DNA of 50,980 nucleotides, from NCBI GenBank assembly GCA_944391805.1, contig CALXUY010000047.1, forward strand, positions 1 to 50,980, read 5' to 3'. This document shows, piece after piece, positions 32,404-40,131 of the stretch (the stretch's first letter is position 1; the number at the start of each line of letters is the position of its first letter). This DNA is from an uncultured Clostridia bacterium. Lineage in GTDB: Bacteria; Bacillota; Clostridia; Oscillospirales; CAG-272. The position numbers and the translations under genes are program-made. Below the pieces are notes generated by a model that did no database searches, was not told the DNA's origin, and worked only from the letters and a program-made list of their open reading frames with translations.

Positions 32404-33504
32404 ATGGCAACTACAGTTTCGGCACGCGAGGTACTCCGCCACTTTGATCTCGACCTTCCCACCGATTTGTACGGGAACGGCCATATCAACACCACCTATC
32501 TCGTGGAATCCACCCCGCGGTACATCCTCCAGCGCATCAACACCGAGATCTTCAAAAAACCGGATGAGGTGATGGCGAATATTCAGGCCGTCACCGCGCA
32601 TCTGCGCCGGAAGATTCTGGAGGCCGGCGGAGACCCCAACCGCGAAACCCTGACACTGATTCCCACCGAGGACGGCCTGAGCTATTACGAAGCGCCGGAC
32701 GGAAGCTGCTTCCGGCTTTACCGCTTCATTGAAAATGCGGTCTCCTACGACGCGGCCGAAACCCCCGAGATGTTTGCGGCCTCGGCACACGCCTTCGGCA
32801 AATTCCAGCGAATGCTGGCAGACTTCCCGTCCGACCGGCTATACGAAACCATCCCCCGCTTCCACGACACCGGCGACCGGCTGCGCCAGTTCCGCGAGGC
32901 GCTCGCCGAGGACCGGGTAGGCCGCGCCTCCTCCTGTCAACCGGAGATTGATTTTGTGCTCGCTCACGCCGGCGAGGTCCATGTGGTCACCGACGCGATT
33001 GCCGACGGCAGCGTGCCGCTGCGGGTTACGCACAATGACACCAAGCTGAACAACGTGATGCTGGACGCCAAGACCGGAGAAGGGGTCTGCGTGATCGATC
33101 TGGACACCGTGATGCCCGGCTCTCTGCTCTACGATTACGGCGATTCGCTGCGCTTCGGCGCCTCCACGGGAGCCGAGGACGAGCGGGACCTCTCTAAAAT
33201 TTCGTTTGACCTGACCTACTTCGAGGCCTATACCGACGCCTTTCTCGCCGAGCTGGGCAGCACCATCACCCCGCGCGAGGTGGAGCTGCTCCCCTTCTCG
33301 GCCAAGCTGCTGACACTGGAGTGCGGTATGCGCTTCCTGACCGACCATCTGAACGGGGACACCTACTTCCGGATTCACCGGGAAAACCACAACCTCGACC
33401 GCTGCCGCACGCAGTTCAAGCTGATTGCCGACATGGAGGGCAAAATGGACCAGATGGCTGCCATTGTCGCACGCTGCTGCAAAGCGTACGGAATCGGAAA
33501 ATAA
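32404..33504 (+). CDS. nahK: N-acetylhexosamine 1-kinase, NahK family (APH fold)
   Basis: 366 aa. The sequence closely follows the bifidobacterial NahK that makes GlcNAc-1-P or GalNAc-1-P in the lacto-N-biose/galacto-N-biose route: YGNGHINTTYLVES at the N-terminus, LYRFIENAVSYDAAE, FHDTGDRLRQFREAL, SCQPEIDFVLAHA, the catalytic VTHNDTKLNNVMLDAKTGEG (Brenner motif with Asp), CVIDLDTVMPGSLLYDYGDS, and a C-terminal LLTLECGMRFLTDHLNGDTY. No GH112 phosphorylase, epimerase or uridylyltransferase partners are in the window. Start ATG 32404 has a poor ribosome site. Similarity is judged from memory of the family. Confidence 0.85.
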   Translation: MATTVSAREVLRHFDLDLPTDLYGNGHINTTYLVESTPRYILQRINTEIFKKPDEVMANIQAVTAHLRRKILEAGGDPNRETLTLIPTEDGLSYYEAPDGSCFRLYRFIENAVSYDAAETPEMFAASAHAFGKFQRMLADFPSDRLYETIPRFHDTGDRLRQFREALAEDRVGRASSCQPEIDFVLAHAGEVHVVTDAIADGSVPLRVTHNDTKLNNVMLDAKTGEGVCVIDLDTVMPGSLLYDYGDSLRFGASTGAEDERDLSKISFDLTYFEAYTDAFLAELGSTITPREVELLPFSAKLLTLECGMRFLTDHLNGDTYFRIHRENHNLDRCRTQFKLIADMEGKMDQMAAIVARCCKAYGIGK

Positions 33505-33534
33505 CCCCTGCTGCCGGGAGAGGTACTGAGTGGA

Positions 33535-34168
33535 GGAAAGACCTTGGAGGGGGCACCTCTTGAAAGAGGTCGCCCCCTCCAAGCCTCCCCTCCGAGAACT
33601 TTCCCCGCTGCCTCCCACTGTTTATATACATGTATGCGTAGGCATCGGACAGGAGGGCGGCAGCGGGGAAAGCACCTTTCGGGGGTGGCGAATAGAAAAA
33701 ACCAATACCGGACTGCTGCTTTTCGCGGGATGTCCGGTTTTTTGATATTCAAAAAGACCGACAGACATGACAGAGGCATTCTGCCGGATTCCGGTATGCC
33801 CTGACAAGTCCAAAAGCCATGCCTGCCCCGGACGGGGCTTCCCCGGCGCAGGAAAGACCTTGGAGAGGGCACCTCTTGAAAGAGGCCGCCCCCTCCAAGC
33901 CTCCCATCCGAGAACTTTCCCCGCTGCCGCCTACTGTTTATATACATGTATGCGTAGACATCGGACAGGAGGGCGGCAGCGGGGAAAGCACCTTTCGGGT
34001 GTGGCAAATAGAAAAAACCAATACCGGACTGCCGCTTTCCGCGGTATGCCCGGTTTTTCGATATTCAAAAAGACCGGCAAACATGACAGAGGCATTCTGT
34101 CGGATTACAATATGCCCTGACAAGTCCAAAAGCCATGCCTACCCCGGACGGGGCTTCCCCGGCGCAGG
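33535..34168. repeat. Two tandem copies of a 316-bp non-coding repeat
   Basis: 33535-33852 and 33851-34168 are direct repeats offset by 316 bp with no indels that I can find and scattered substitutions. Each unit holds: the dispersed hairpin (CTTGGAGGGGGC / GCCCCCTCCAAG at 33543-33583 in unit 1), GAGAACTTTCCCCGCTGCC, the AT-rich TTTATATACATGTATGCG, a GGGCGGCAGCGGGGAAAG segment that can pair back to it, and a terminator-like stem with T6 (33707-33743; 34023-34059 in unit 2). Open frames occur on both strands in each unit but have no ribosome sites and look incidental. Confidence 0.85.
33707..33743 (+). terminator. Terminator-like stem within repeat unit 1
   Basis: ACCGGAC / GTCCGGT followed by TTTTT; the equivalent in unit 2 is at 34023-34059 with a shorter stem. 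It could end transcripts coming from nahK or initiated within the unit. Confidence 0.5.
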
Positions 34169-34194
34169 CTCCATCCCAGCCCTTAACAGGAGCC

Positions 34195-34277
34195 TGTGTC
34201 GGGGAAAGTTCTCGGAGGTGGGAGGCTCGGAGGGAGGGCGCCTCTTTCAAGAGATGCCCTCCCTTCGAGGTCTTTCC
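34195..34277. repeat. Inverted copy of the dispersed hairpin repeat
   Basis: GGGGAAAGTTCTCGGAGGTGG, a GAGGGAGGGC...GCCCTCCCTT stem with CCTCTT inside, and GAGGTCTTTCC: the reverse complement of the block at 33541-33605 with several changes. It lies immediately before the pnuC promoter. Confidence 0.65.
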
Positions 34278-34311
34278 TTTCCCTTCCCTTCCGAAAAATC
34301 TGCCGCAGGGC

Positions 34312-34340
34312 TTGACAACTCCCGCCGGATGTGATATAAT
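34312..34340 (+). promoter_or_regulatory. Promoter of the PnuC-like gene
   Basis: TTGACA (34312-34317) and TATAAT (34335-34340), 17 nt apart, consensus in both boxes. Confidence 0.88.
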
Positions 34341-34346
34341 AAGCCA

Positions 34347-34440
34347 AACTGCCACCGGGTAGAAAAATGCGAAACGCATTCGTTTGCACATCGTTAGGTC
34401 TTGGAAGATGTGCACGCGAATGCTTCTTTTTTTGGGAGGA
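34347..34440 (+). promoter_or_regulatory. Candidate riboswitch/attenuator in the PnuC leader
   Basis: The ~98-nt leader can form two mutually exclusive structures. One is AATGCG(34366-34371)-AAA-CGCATT(34375-34380). The other is a long terminator stem: GCATTCG (34376-34382) with CGAATGC (34417-34423) and TGCACATC (34385-34392) with GATGTGCA (34407-34414), followed by TTCTTTTTTT (34424-34433). The ribosome site GGGAGGA begins right after the T-run. This is a classic antiterminator/terminator layout. The ligand is not recognisable; I see no TPP or FMN consensus. Confidence 0.6.
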
Positions 34441-34444
34441 TACC

Positions 34445-35188
34445 ATGAAAACCATTCAGGCAATACGCAGCTATTTTACCAAAGGAGAGCTTGCGCTCTG
34501 GCTCGCGTCGGTTGTGCTCATTGTGGCTTCCTTTTGCCTGTTCGACAGGGAAAATTATCTGACGCTCTCTGCCTCTCTGGTCGGAGCTACCTCCCTGATT
34601 CTGAACGCAAAGGGCAATCCGCTGGGGCAGCTTCTGATGATTGTTTTCAGCATTCTGTACGGCATCATTTCGCTGACCTTTGCCTATTACGGAGAGATGA
34701 TCACCTATCTCGGCATGACCGCGCCGATGGCAGTGGTTGCGCTGGTGTCGTGGCTCCGTCACCCGTTTCAGGGCAACCGGGCACAGGTCAGGGTCAATGA
34801 GCTGAAAACATGGGAGTTTGCGTTCATGGCAGCGCTGACAGCCATCGTTACCTTTGCGTTTTATTGGATTCTCAAGGCCTTCCACACGGCCAATCTGATT
34901 CCCAGCACCATATCGGTGACCACCAGCTTTCTGGCCGTATACCTGACCTTCCGCAGAAGCGCGTACTTTGCGTTGGCCTACGCCGCGAACGACGTGGTGC
35001 TGATTGTGCTGTGGAGCCTGGCAACGGCCACGGACGTCACCTATCTCTCGGTCGTCATCTGCTTTTTCATGTTTCTGGTCAATGATCTGTATGGATTTGT
35101 CAATTGGAAGCGGATGCATGCGCGCCAGCGCCAGGCCGCCGCGTCCGGCGAACCGGCGCAGGCAGCAGAGCAGGCGCCCTTGCGGTAA
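34445..35188 (+). CDS. PnuC-family vitamin/nucleoside transporter
   Basis: 247-aa integral membrane protein with about seven hydrophobic segments (LALWLASVVLIVASFCLF, LLMIVFSILYGIISLTFA, MAVVALVSWL, FAFMAALTAIVTFAFYWIL, LAVYLTFRRSAYF, YAANDVVLIVLWSLA, YLSVVICFFMFLVNDLYGF). This is the PnuC fold, which moves nicotinamide riboside; relatives carry riboflavin or thiamine. The conserved late NDLYGFVNWKRM ending fits PnuC, so the probable role is NAD-precursor uptake. ATG 34445 follows GGGAGGA; an in-frame ATG at 34367 lies within the leader structure and is unlikely. Regulated by the leader described at 34347-34440. Confidence 0.85.
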   Translation: MKTIQAIRSYFTKGELALWLASVVLIVASFCLFDRENYLTLSASLVGATSLILNAKGNPLGQLLMIVFSILYGIISLTFAYYGEMITYLGMTAPMAVVALVSWLRHPFQGNRAQVRVNELKTWEFAFMAALTAIVTFAFYWILKAFHTANLIPSTISVTTSFLAVYLTFRRSAYFALAYAANDVVLIVLWSLATATDVTYLSVVICFFMFLVNDLYGFVNWKRMHARQRQAAASGEPAQAAEQAPLR

Positions 35189-35357
35189 CTGCCGATCTTA
35201 TTACAGAAGCCCGGAAAATGTGCTTGCGAGCGTGCAACTGAATCAAACCAGATGACCGATAAGCCGCATTGCCCGCCGACACGCCGACAACCGCGTGATG
35301 CATTGCGGAAATGAAGCAGACAGCCCGAGGAAAGGCGTTATGGAACATCACACCGGC

Positions 35358-35392
35358 GAAGCTGCCGCAAATGTGGAATTTGCGGCAGCTTC
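35358..35392. other. 15-bp perfect hairpin downstream of the PnuC-like gene
   Basis: GAAGCTGCCGCAAAT / ATTTGCGGCAGCTTC with a 5-nt loop. It has no T-run and lies between the convergent PnuC-like gene and the glycan operon. Probably contributes to termination. Confidence 0.5.
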
Positions 35393-35400
35393 AGTCTGTC

Positions 35401-35439
35401 AAAAAACGCCCATCAAGCGAGAGCCGAAATGGGCGTTTT
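35401..35439 (-). terminator. Terminator of the glycan-utilisation operon
   Basis: 11-bp stem AAAACGCCCAT / ATGGGCGTTTT; on the minus strand it is followed by T residues (TTTTTT complementary to 35401-35406). It lies 29 nt after the stop of the last operon gene. Confidence 0.8.
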
Positions 35440-35467
35440 GGAATATAAGCGAGTTCAGACGCATCCT

Positions 35468-38212
35468 TCAAACGATCGCATCATCCGTATACGACTGTTC
35501 TTCCTCGTACAGCCCGAAGTCGACGAGGCAATAGCGCGCGTCCCACACGGGCTCCGGGTTCCAGAAGCTGGGCTCCTTTTGAAAGCTGCCGGGCTTGGTG
35601 TACTCTGGCTCCTCCCCCAGATGGTGCGGCCCCAGCAGGTTGCGCAGATTGTTGGTCAGCGTCAGCCGCAGGCGGTTCTCTCCGGGCTCTGCCGCCTCTG
35701 TCAGATCGACCGCAAACGGCCGCCACAGCACGGGGGCAAACGGCCGCCCGTTCAGCTCTGCCCGGACGCAGTTGACGCCGCGCTTTTCAAAGGCAAACCG
35801 GACCGCGCCGCGCCCGTCCCAGTCAAAGGCTTTTTCCACCGTGACGCTGCCGGCAAAAAACGGAAAGCCCTGCCGCTCCAGATGCGAAAGGCTCACCACC
35901 TCCGGCGGCCTGACCAGGCAGAAATTACCTGCGGTCAGAAACGAATTCCGCGCCGCCGGGACCCATTCTCCACGGCAGGCAACGCCGAAATGTCCCACCA
36001 GATAAAAGGCCTCCAGCTCCCGGTCACAGGTAAACCGGTTTTTTTCGACCTCAAACAGCCAGGCCTTGCGTGCGTTCTCATACACCTGTGGAGACTGCGC
36101 AAGGTCAATCTCGGCCTCAATCGCATTTTCTCCGGCGCGGAGCATTCCCGACAGATCCAGCTTCCGGAAGGAGCGGTCAAGGAAAAACCCGCGGTCCGCC
36201 GGGCTTACGGCCTGCCCGTTGACGCGGAGCGTGTAGAGCTGCGGGGTTTCAACGACAAGATAAACCGGATCCGGGACAAATTCCGCCCTGACGGCAAACC
36301 GCAACCGGACCCGGACCAAGCGCTCCAGGGCCAGCGCTCTTTGCATAATATTCAATATGTATTCGTTTTTCCCCTGCTCCACGCCGTCAAACCAATAGTC
36401 GGCGCAGTCCAGGGTCAGCGCGTTTTCGTCGGCCCGCACCATCCGCCATTCCCCGCCCGGGGTGACCGTGCGGAAGCTGCGCGCGGGCGCCGGGCACTCC
36501 CAGGCGCTCCCGTCGTCCAGAATCAGCAGGCTGTCGCCGGGGGCAAAGCAAAGCTGCCCGCAAAACGGCACCCGCTCCCCCGTATCCGGCAGAATTCGGA
36601 CGCCGCCGCCCGAAATGGATGCCCTCTGCCGCTCGGAGGTTGAATTGACGAAATAGCGCAGCGTCTGCCCGTTCAGAAGCCGCTCCGTGTAGGTGATTTT
36701 CGGATTGTCGACCACGGGATTGGGCGGGACCTCCCCGGCCGACAGGACCACGCCGCCGTTTGCACGGTATTCCCGCAGCAGCCGCTCGGTATTCTCAAAC
36801 AGGCGGAGGGTCCGCGGCAGAACAACCCGCGTATAGCGCTGCGTGCCGATCACCAGCGCCGCGCCGTCCACAAATGCGTGCCGTTCCATCAGCGTTTCAT
36901 CGCCAAGGTGGAAGCAGACATGCTTTTCCTCCAGCGTGCGGATGTCGTTCAGCAGGTCACGCTCCAGCTCGGCCAGCCCCTCGTTCTCCCTGCTGTCAAA
37001 CAGAATCCACGCGCTGGATTGCGGATGCAGCAGGAGCGTATCGAAGGCAACGTCGCCCTCGCAGAGCAGCTTTCCGATTCCCGACACCGTATCGTTGAAG
37101 GCTTTGTAATCGCCCCACCAGGGCTGCTGGTAGTTGAGCGCGGGCGGATAATCCCGCTTGCGCAGTCCGCGCAGGGAATACCCCATCAGGTGCTGGCAGA
37201 GCAGATTGACCCCGCGCACCATCTGCCATTCATACAGGGTCTTGAGCTCCTCATGCCCGACATTGTGGCCGCAGCCCGCAAAGGTCTCGGACAGAATCTG
37301 CCGCTTTCCGAGCTGCTGCGCCGCGGAGGACACCTGCAGGGGAGTCAGGCATTCCCGCCGGCTTTTCCCGAGCCAGTCCATTCCGGGAATATCAAAATAT
37401 TCGTAGTGCGGCATGACCGCGCCGTGGCAGAGGATCTGCGACTGCATCGACTCCTCGCAAAGCAGATGCCCCGTGAGCCTCAGCCCATGCGCGTGGCAAA
37501 AATCGTGAACCTGCCTCATATAGCTCTCGGAGAACAGGTCCGTAATCAGCCGCCAGAAGCGGAACCGGGTATTGCGGTAATCCCCCACCGGGCAGAACAG
37601 CTCGTGCAGGCGCGGCAAAAGCGCCTCCCCCCAGCGGGCGCGGTAGGCCTCCGGGAGGACAAAGCTCCAGGGCATCGCATGGCGCGAGACCTGCGGCTCA
37701 TCGGTAAAAAAGCCCTCGATCTCGGTTCCGTACCGCTCGGCATACGGACGATAAATCCGGTCCAGAAACAGCCGGACCACCTTCGGGTCCAGCGTGTCGA
37801 CATAAAACGGGTTGACCTCGTAATACAGGTGATACCCGCCGGCATGACAGACCGTTGTCCCGCACCGGCGGTTCCCCTCCTCTATGCGCAGATATTTCTG
37901 CTGGTATTCCACCCCCATGCCGCTCACAAGCCCGCCGCCAAAGCCGCTCGGCCACCCGTCCTCGTCGTAAACCCAGGGGTGCATTCCGTACGCCTTTGCC
38001 GCATCGATCGCGGCGCGGACATTGTCGTGCCATTCCTCCCCCATATACGGCGTTTGCAGCCCGCCGCGCGCATGCATGAAAAATCCGCCGATTCCCGCCT
38101 CCCCCATCAGGCGCACCTGACGGGCGGTTTCGGCCGTGTCCAGCCGCTCGTTCCAGGACCAGAACGGGTGCGGGCGGAAGCGTGTTTCTATTGCCTTTCC
38201 CTTTTGATTCAT
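35468..38212 (-). CDS. Putative glycoside hydrolase, GH106-like (alpha-L-rhamnosidase type)
   Basis: 914 aa from ATG 38212 (AAAGGA upstream). The N-terminus (RFRPHPFWSWNERLDTAETA, then AGIGGFFMHARGGLQTPYMG and YDEDGWPSGFGGGL) is the TIM-barrel start seen in GH106-like proteins; EGFFTDEPQ and LRLTGHLLCEES contain likely acidic catalytic residues. The C-terminal half holds beta-sandwich, carbohydrate-binding-type domains (LRVNGQAVSPADRGFFLDRS). No signal peptide, so the substrate is likely an imported oligosaccharide. Last gene of the operon, 44 nt after the GH36-like gene. Family assignment is moderately sure; sugar specificity is inference supported by the GH78 neighbour. Confidence 0.65.
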   Translation of the reverse strand: MNQKGKAIETRFRPHPFWSWNERLDTAETARQVRLMGEAGIGGFFMHARGGLQTPYMGEEWHDNVRAAIDAAKAYGMHPWVYDEDGWPSGFGGGLVSGMGVEYQQKYLRIEEGNRRCGTTVCHAGGYHLYYEVNPFYVDTLDPKVVRLFLDRIYRPYAERYGTEIEGFFTDEPQVSRHAMPWSFVLPEAYRARWGEALLPRLHELFCPVGDYRNTRFRFWRLITDLFSESYMRQVHDFCHAHGLRLTGHLLCEESMQSQILCHGAVMPHYEYFDIPGMDWLGKSRRECLTPLQVSSAAQQLGKRQILSETFAGCGHNVGHEELKTLYEWQMVRGVNLLCQHLMGYSLRGLRKRDYPPALNYQQPWWGDYKAFNDTVSGIGKLLCEGDVAFDTLLLHPQSSAWILFDSRENEGLAELERDLLNDIRTLEEKHVCFHLGDETLMERHAFVDGAALVIGTQRYTRVVLPRTLRLFENTERLLREYRANGGVVLSAGEVPPNPVVDNPKITYTERLLNGQTLRYFVNSTSERQRASISGGGVRILPDTGERVPFCGQLCFAPGDSLLILDDGSAWECPAPARSFRTVTPGGEWRMVRADENALTLDCADYWFDGVEQGKNEYILNIMQRALALERLVRVRLRFAVRAEFVPDPVYLVVETPQLYTLRVNGQAVSPADRGFFLDRSFRKLDLSGMLRAGENAIEAEIDLAQSPQVYENARKAWLFEVEKNRFTCDRELEAFYLVGHFGVACRGEWVPAARNSFLTAGNFCLVRPPEVVSLSHLERQGFPFFAGSVTVEKAFDWDGRGAVRFAFEKRGVNCVRAELNGRPFAPVLWRPFAVDLTEAAEPGENRLRLTLTNNLRNLLGPHHLGEEPEYTKPGSFQKEPSFWNPEPVWDARYCLVDFGLYEEEQSYTDDAIV

Positions 38213-38256
38213 ATCCAATCCTTTTTCCACACGGCTGTGCCGCGGCGCAAATCCGC

Positions 38257-40041
38257 TCAACGGACAGGCGTGTGATGTTTTATTTTTTTCAGATGCAGAA
38301 AGCCGGAAACCGGAACCGTCAGGCAGTGGAGCCCGGGGCGAAGCACCGCCTGTATTTCTTCAACGGGGTCGCCCATGCAGTCGGTGATTCGGATATGGAG
38401 CGCCTGCTCCGTATCGGCCCGCAGATAGACCTCCCGGCCTGCGGTGGCGTTGATCACATCCGAACAATCCCGCCCCAGACCGGAGAGTGAGAGGATGTTT
38501 TTCGCATACAGGACCGTAATGGATTTTTCTTCGCCAAGCGCCGACAGGGCCGTGTAGCTCTGCTCAAACCCCTCTGCCAGCATGGTTCCGAACAGCAGAA
38601 TCTCCCGGTTTTCCCTGAAATAGCGCAGGTAATGCGCAAGCATTCTGCGGTGCGGCTCCGTGATGGCGCACAGCCGCAGCGAAATCTGCGGCACCCCGAA
38701 CAGCGAGTGATTCAGCTGGTAGGCTGCGTATTCCACAGGGTCGTCATAGCTCCAGATCAAGGGATCGCTGTGCACGGCAACCCCCTTTGTTATCATCCGC
38801 AGCTCGGCCACGCCCACGCGCAGGGCGGTCCCGTTTCCGGGGCAATCCCCCACGCGGAACATATTTCCGTATTTCTGCATCATGGCGCCGGTATAATGCT
38901 GGCGGAACTCCAGCAGCACCTCGGGGTTCCGCTTTTTGAGCGCACGGCTGACCTCTCCGATCAGCGCGTCCACCGCGTCCTCCAGCGACACAAAATCCAT
39001 TTCGTCATAGTTGACGGGGGATTGCGGGGTGAGCCGGAAGGCGTCGATGAAATCCAGCTTGAAGCCATCCAGATCATATTGCTCCAGAAACCGTTCATAG
39101 ACCGAGACCAGGTAGTCTCTGACCTCGCGGAAGCGGGGATCCAGCACGTAGGTGTTCAGCGATTCGTTGAAATACAGATACTTCCCGCGGAAGCGCTCGA
39201 CGCCCGCGGCGTTTTTCCCCATAAACGGGACCGAAAACCACAGCACCAGCTTCATGCCCATCCCGTGCAGCGCATCCGCAAACCGCCTCATATCCCGGAT
39301 TTTGTTTTTGCAGACCTGCCAGTCGCCGCAAAAGGCATATCCGCCCCCGTTGTCATCGGTCTGCCAGCCGTCGTCCACGATGACCGTTTCCATGCCGAGC
39401 TCCCTGGCCCTCCTGCACTCGGCAAGCAGCACCTCATCCGTATAGTTCTGCTGGAACACATACCACGGCGCATACATGGGCAGCGTCGCCGCTTCCGGCA
39501 GGCGGGCGGCGGGGTAGCCGTTTTCCTTCCACCAGCAGCAGGCCTCGGCAATGCTCCGGGCGGCAGGGATGCGCCGCATGTCCAGCCGGAGCACCGCCGC
39601 GTACCGCTTCATCGGGCCGACGGGCGAGGGGAACCATTCCACGCAGACCGTCATGTCCCGGCCGGCCTCATGGTACCCGGCCTTGAGGCAGCAGGGTGTT
39701 TGGCAATCCGACAGGGCAACCGTCAGCCGGTTTCCGTCGTCCTTCCCGACCAGCGCAAGCAGCGGGGCGCCCGACGCGGAGGAGGACGCCGCCCGGACGG
39801 GGTTCCAGTCGGGCAGAACGCCCGACACCGACTTCCCGTTCGGCCGGAAGACCGAAAAAATATCCGCCCGCGGAACATGGAAGGTCAGCGAAATTGTTTG
39901 CGGGACGCGCTCCTCCTGGAAGCACAGACGGAGCTGCCAGAGCTTCACGCCCGGCTCGCCCTTCAGGGGCAGCAGCGCACAGTCCGCGCCCTGCCCGCCC
40001 AGATCGATTTCAAACGCGATTCCGTTCGATTCTGTTCTCAT
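38257..40041 (-). CDS. GH36-like alpha-galactosidase
   Basis: 594 aa, cytoplasmic (no signal). The catalytic barrel carries ETVIVDDGWQTDDNGGGYAF, KLVLWFSVPFMG, the nucleophile region DLDGFKLDFIDAFRLTPQ (KxD motif) and RVGDCPGN with the probable acid/base Asp. Shorter than typical 720-aa GH36 enzymes, with a reduced N-terminal beta-sandwich, resembling the smaller GH36/GH27-type proteins of gut Firmicutes. Expected to release alpha-linked galactose or a related sugar. I start at ATG 40041 (GGAG 6 nt upstream). It lies 90 nt after the GH78-like gene in the operon. Confidence 0.78.
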   Translation of the reverse strand: MRTESNGIAFEIDLGGQGADCALLPLKGEPGVKLWQLRLCFQEERVPQTISLTFHVPRADIFSVFRPNGKSVSGVLPDWNPVRAASSSASGAPLLALVGKDDGNRLTVALSDCQTPCCLKAGYHEAGRDMTVCVEWFPSPVGPMKRYAAVLRLDMRRIPAARSIAEACCWWKENGYPAARLPEAATLPMYAPWYVFQQNYTDEVLLAECRRARELGMETVIVDDGWQTDDNGGGYAFCGDWQVCKNKIRDMRRFADALHGMGMKLVLWFSVPFMGKNAAGVERFRGKYLYFNESLNTYVLDPRFREVRDYLVSVYERFLEQYDLDGFKLDFIDAFRLTPQSPVNYDEMDFVSLEDAVDALIGEVSRALKKRNPEVLLEFRQHYTGAMMQKYGNMFRVGDCPGNGTALRVGVAELRMITKGVAVHSDPLIWSYDDPVEYAAYQLNHSLFGVPQISLRLCAITEPHRRMLAHYLRYFRENREILLFGTMLAEGFEQSYTALSALGEEKSITVLYAKNILSLSGLGRDCSDVINATAGREVYLRADTEQALHIRITDCMGDPVEEIQAVLRPGLHCLTVPVSGFLHLKKIKHHTPVR

Positions 40042-40131
40042 TTCTCCACTCCAAAATCCAATTCTTATCCACTGCCATTGCGGCGGCTCCAACCAAGCCG
40101 AAGCGCGAGGCGGCTGTGCCGCAGATTCGGT

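Noticed and set aside
33375..34007. 210-aa minus-strand frame and several smaller frames across the 316-bp repeats
   Set aside because: They translate the repeat itself on either strand, duplicate with the unit and lack start signals; the region is better explained as non-coding repeat.
33505..34200. Possible CRISPR array because of direct repeats
   Set aside because: There are only two units of 316 bp, no short regular repeats with unique spacers, and no cas genes.
36878..38275. 465-aa plus-strand open frame
   Set aside because: Shadow of the GH106-like gene, with no ribosome site or recognisable motif.
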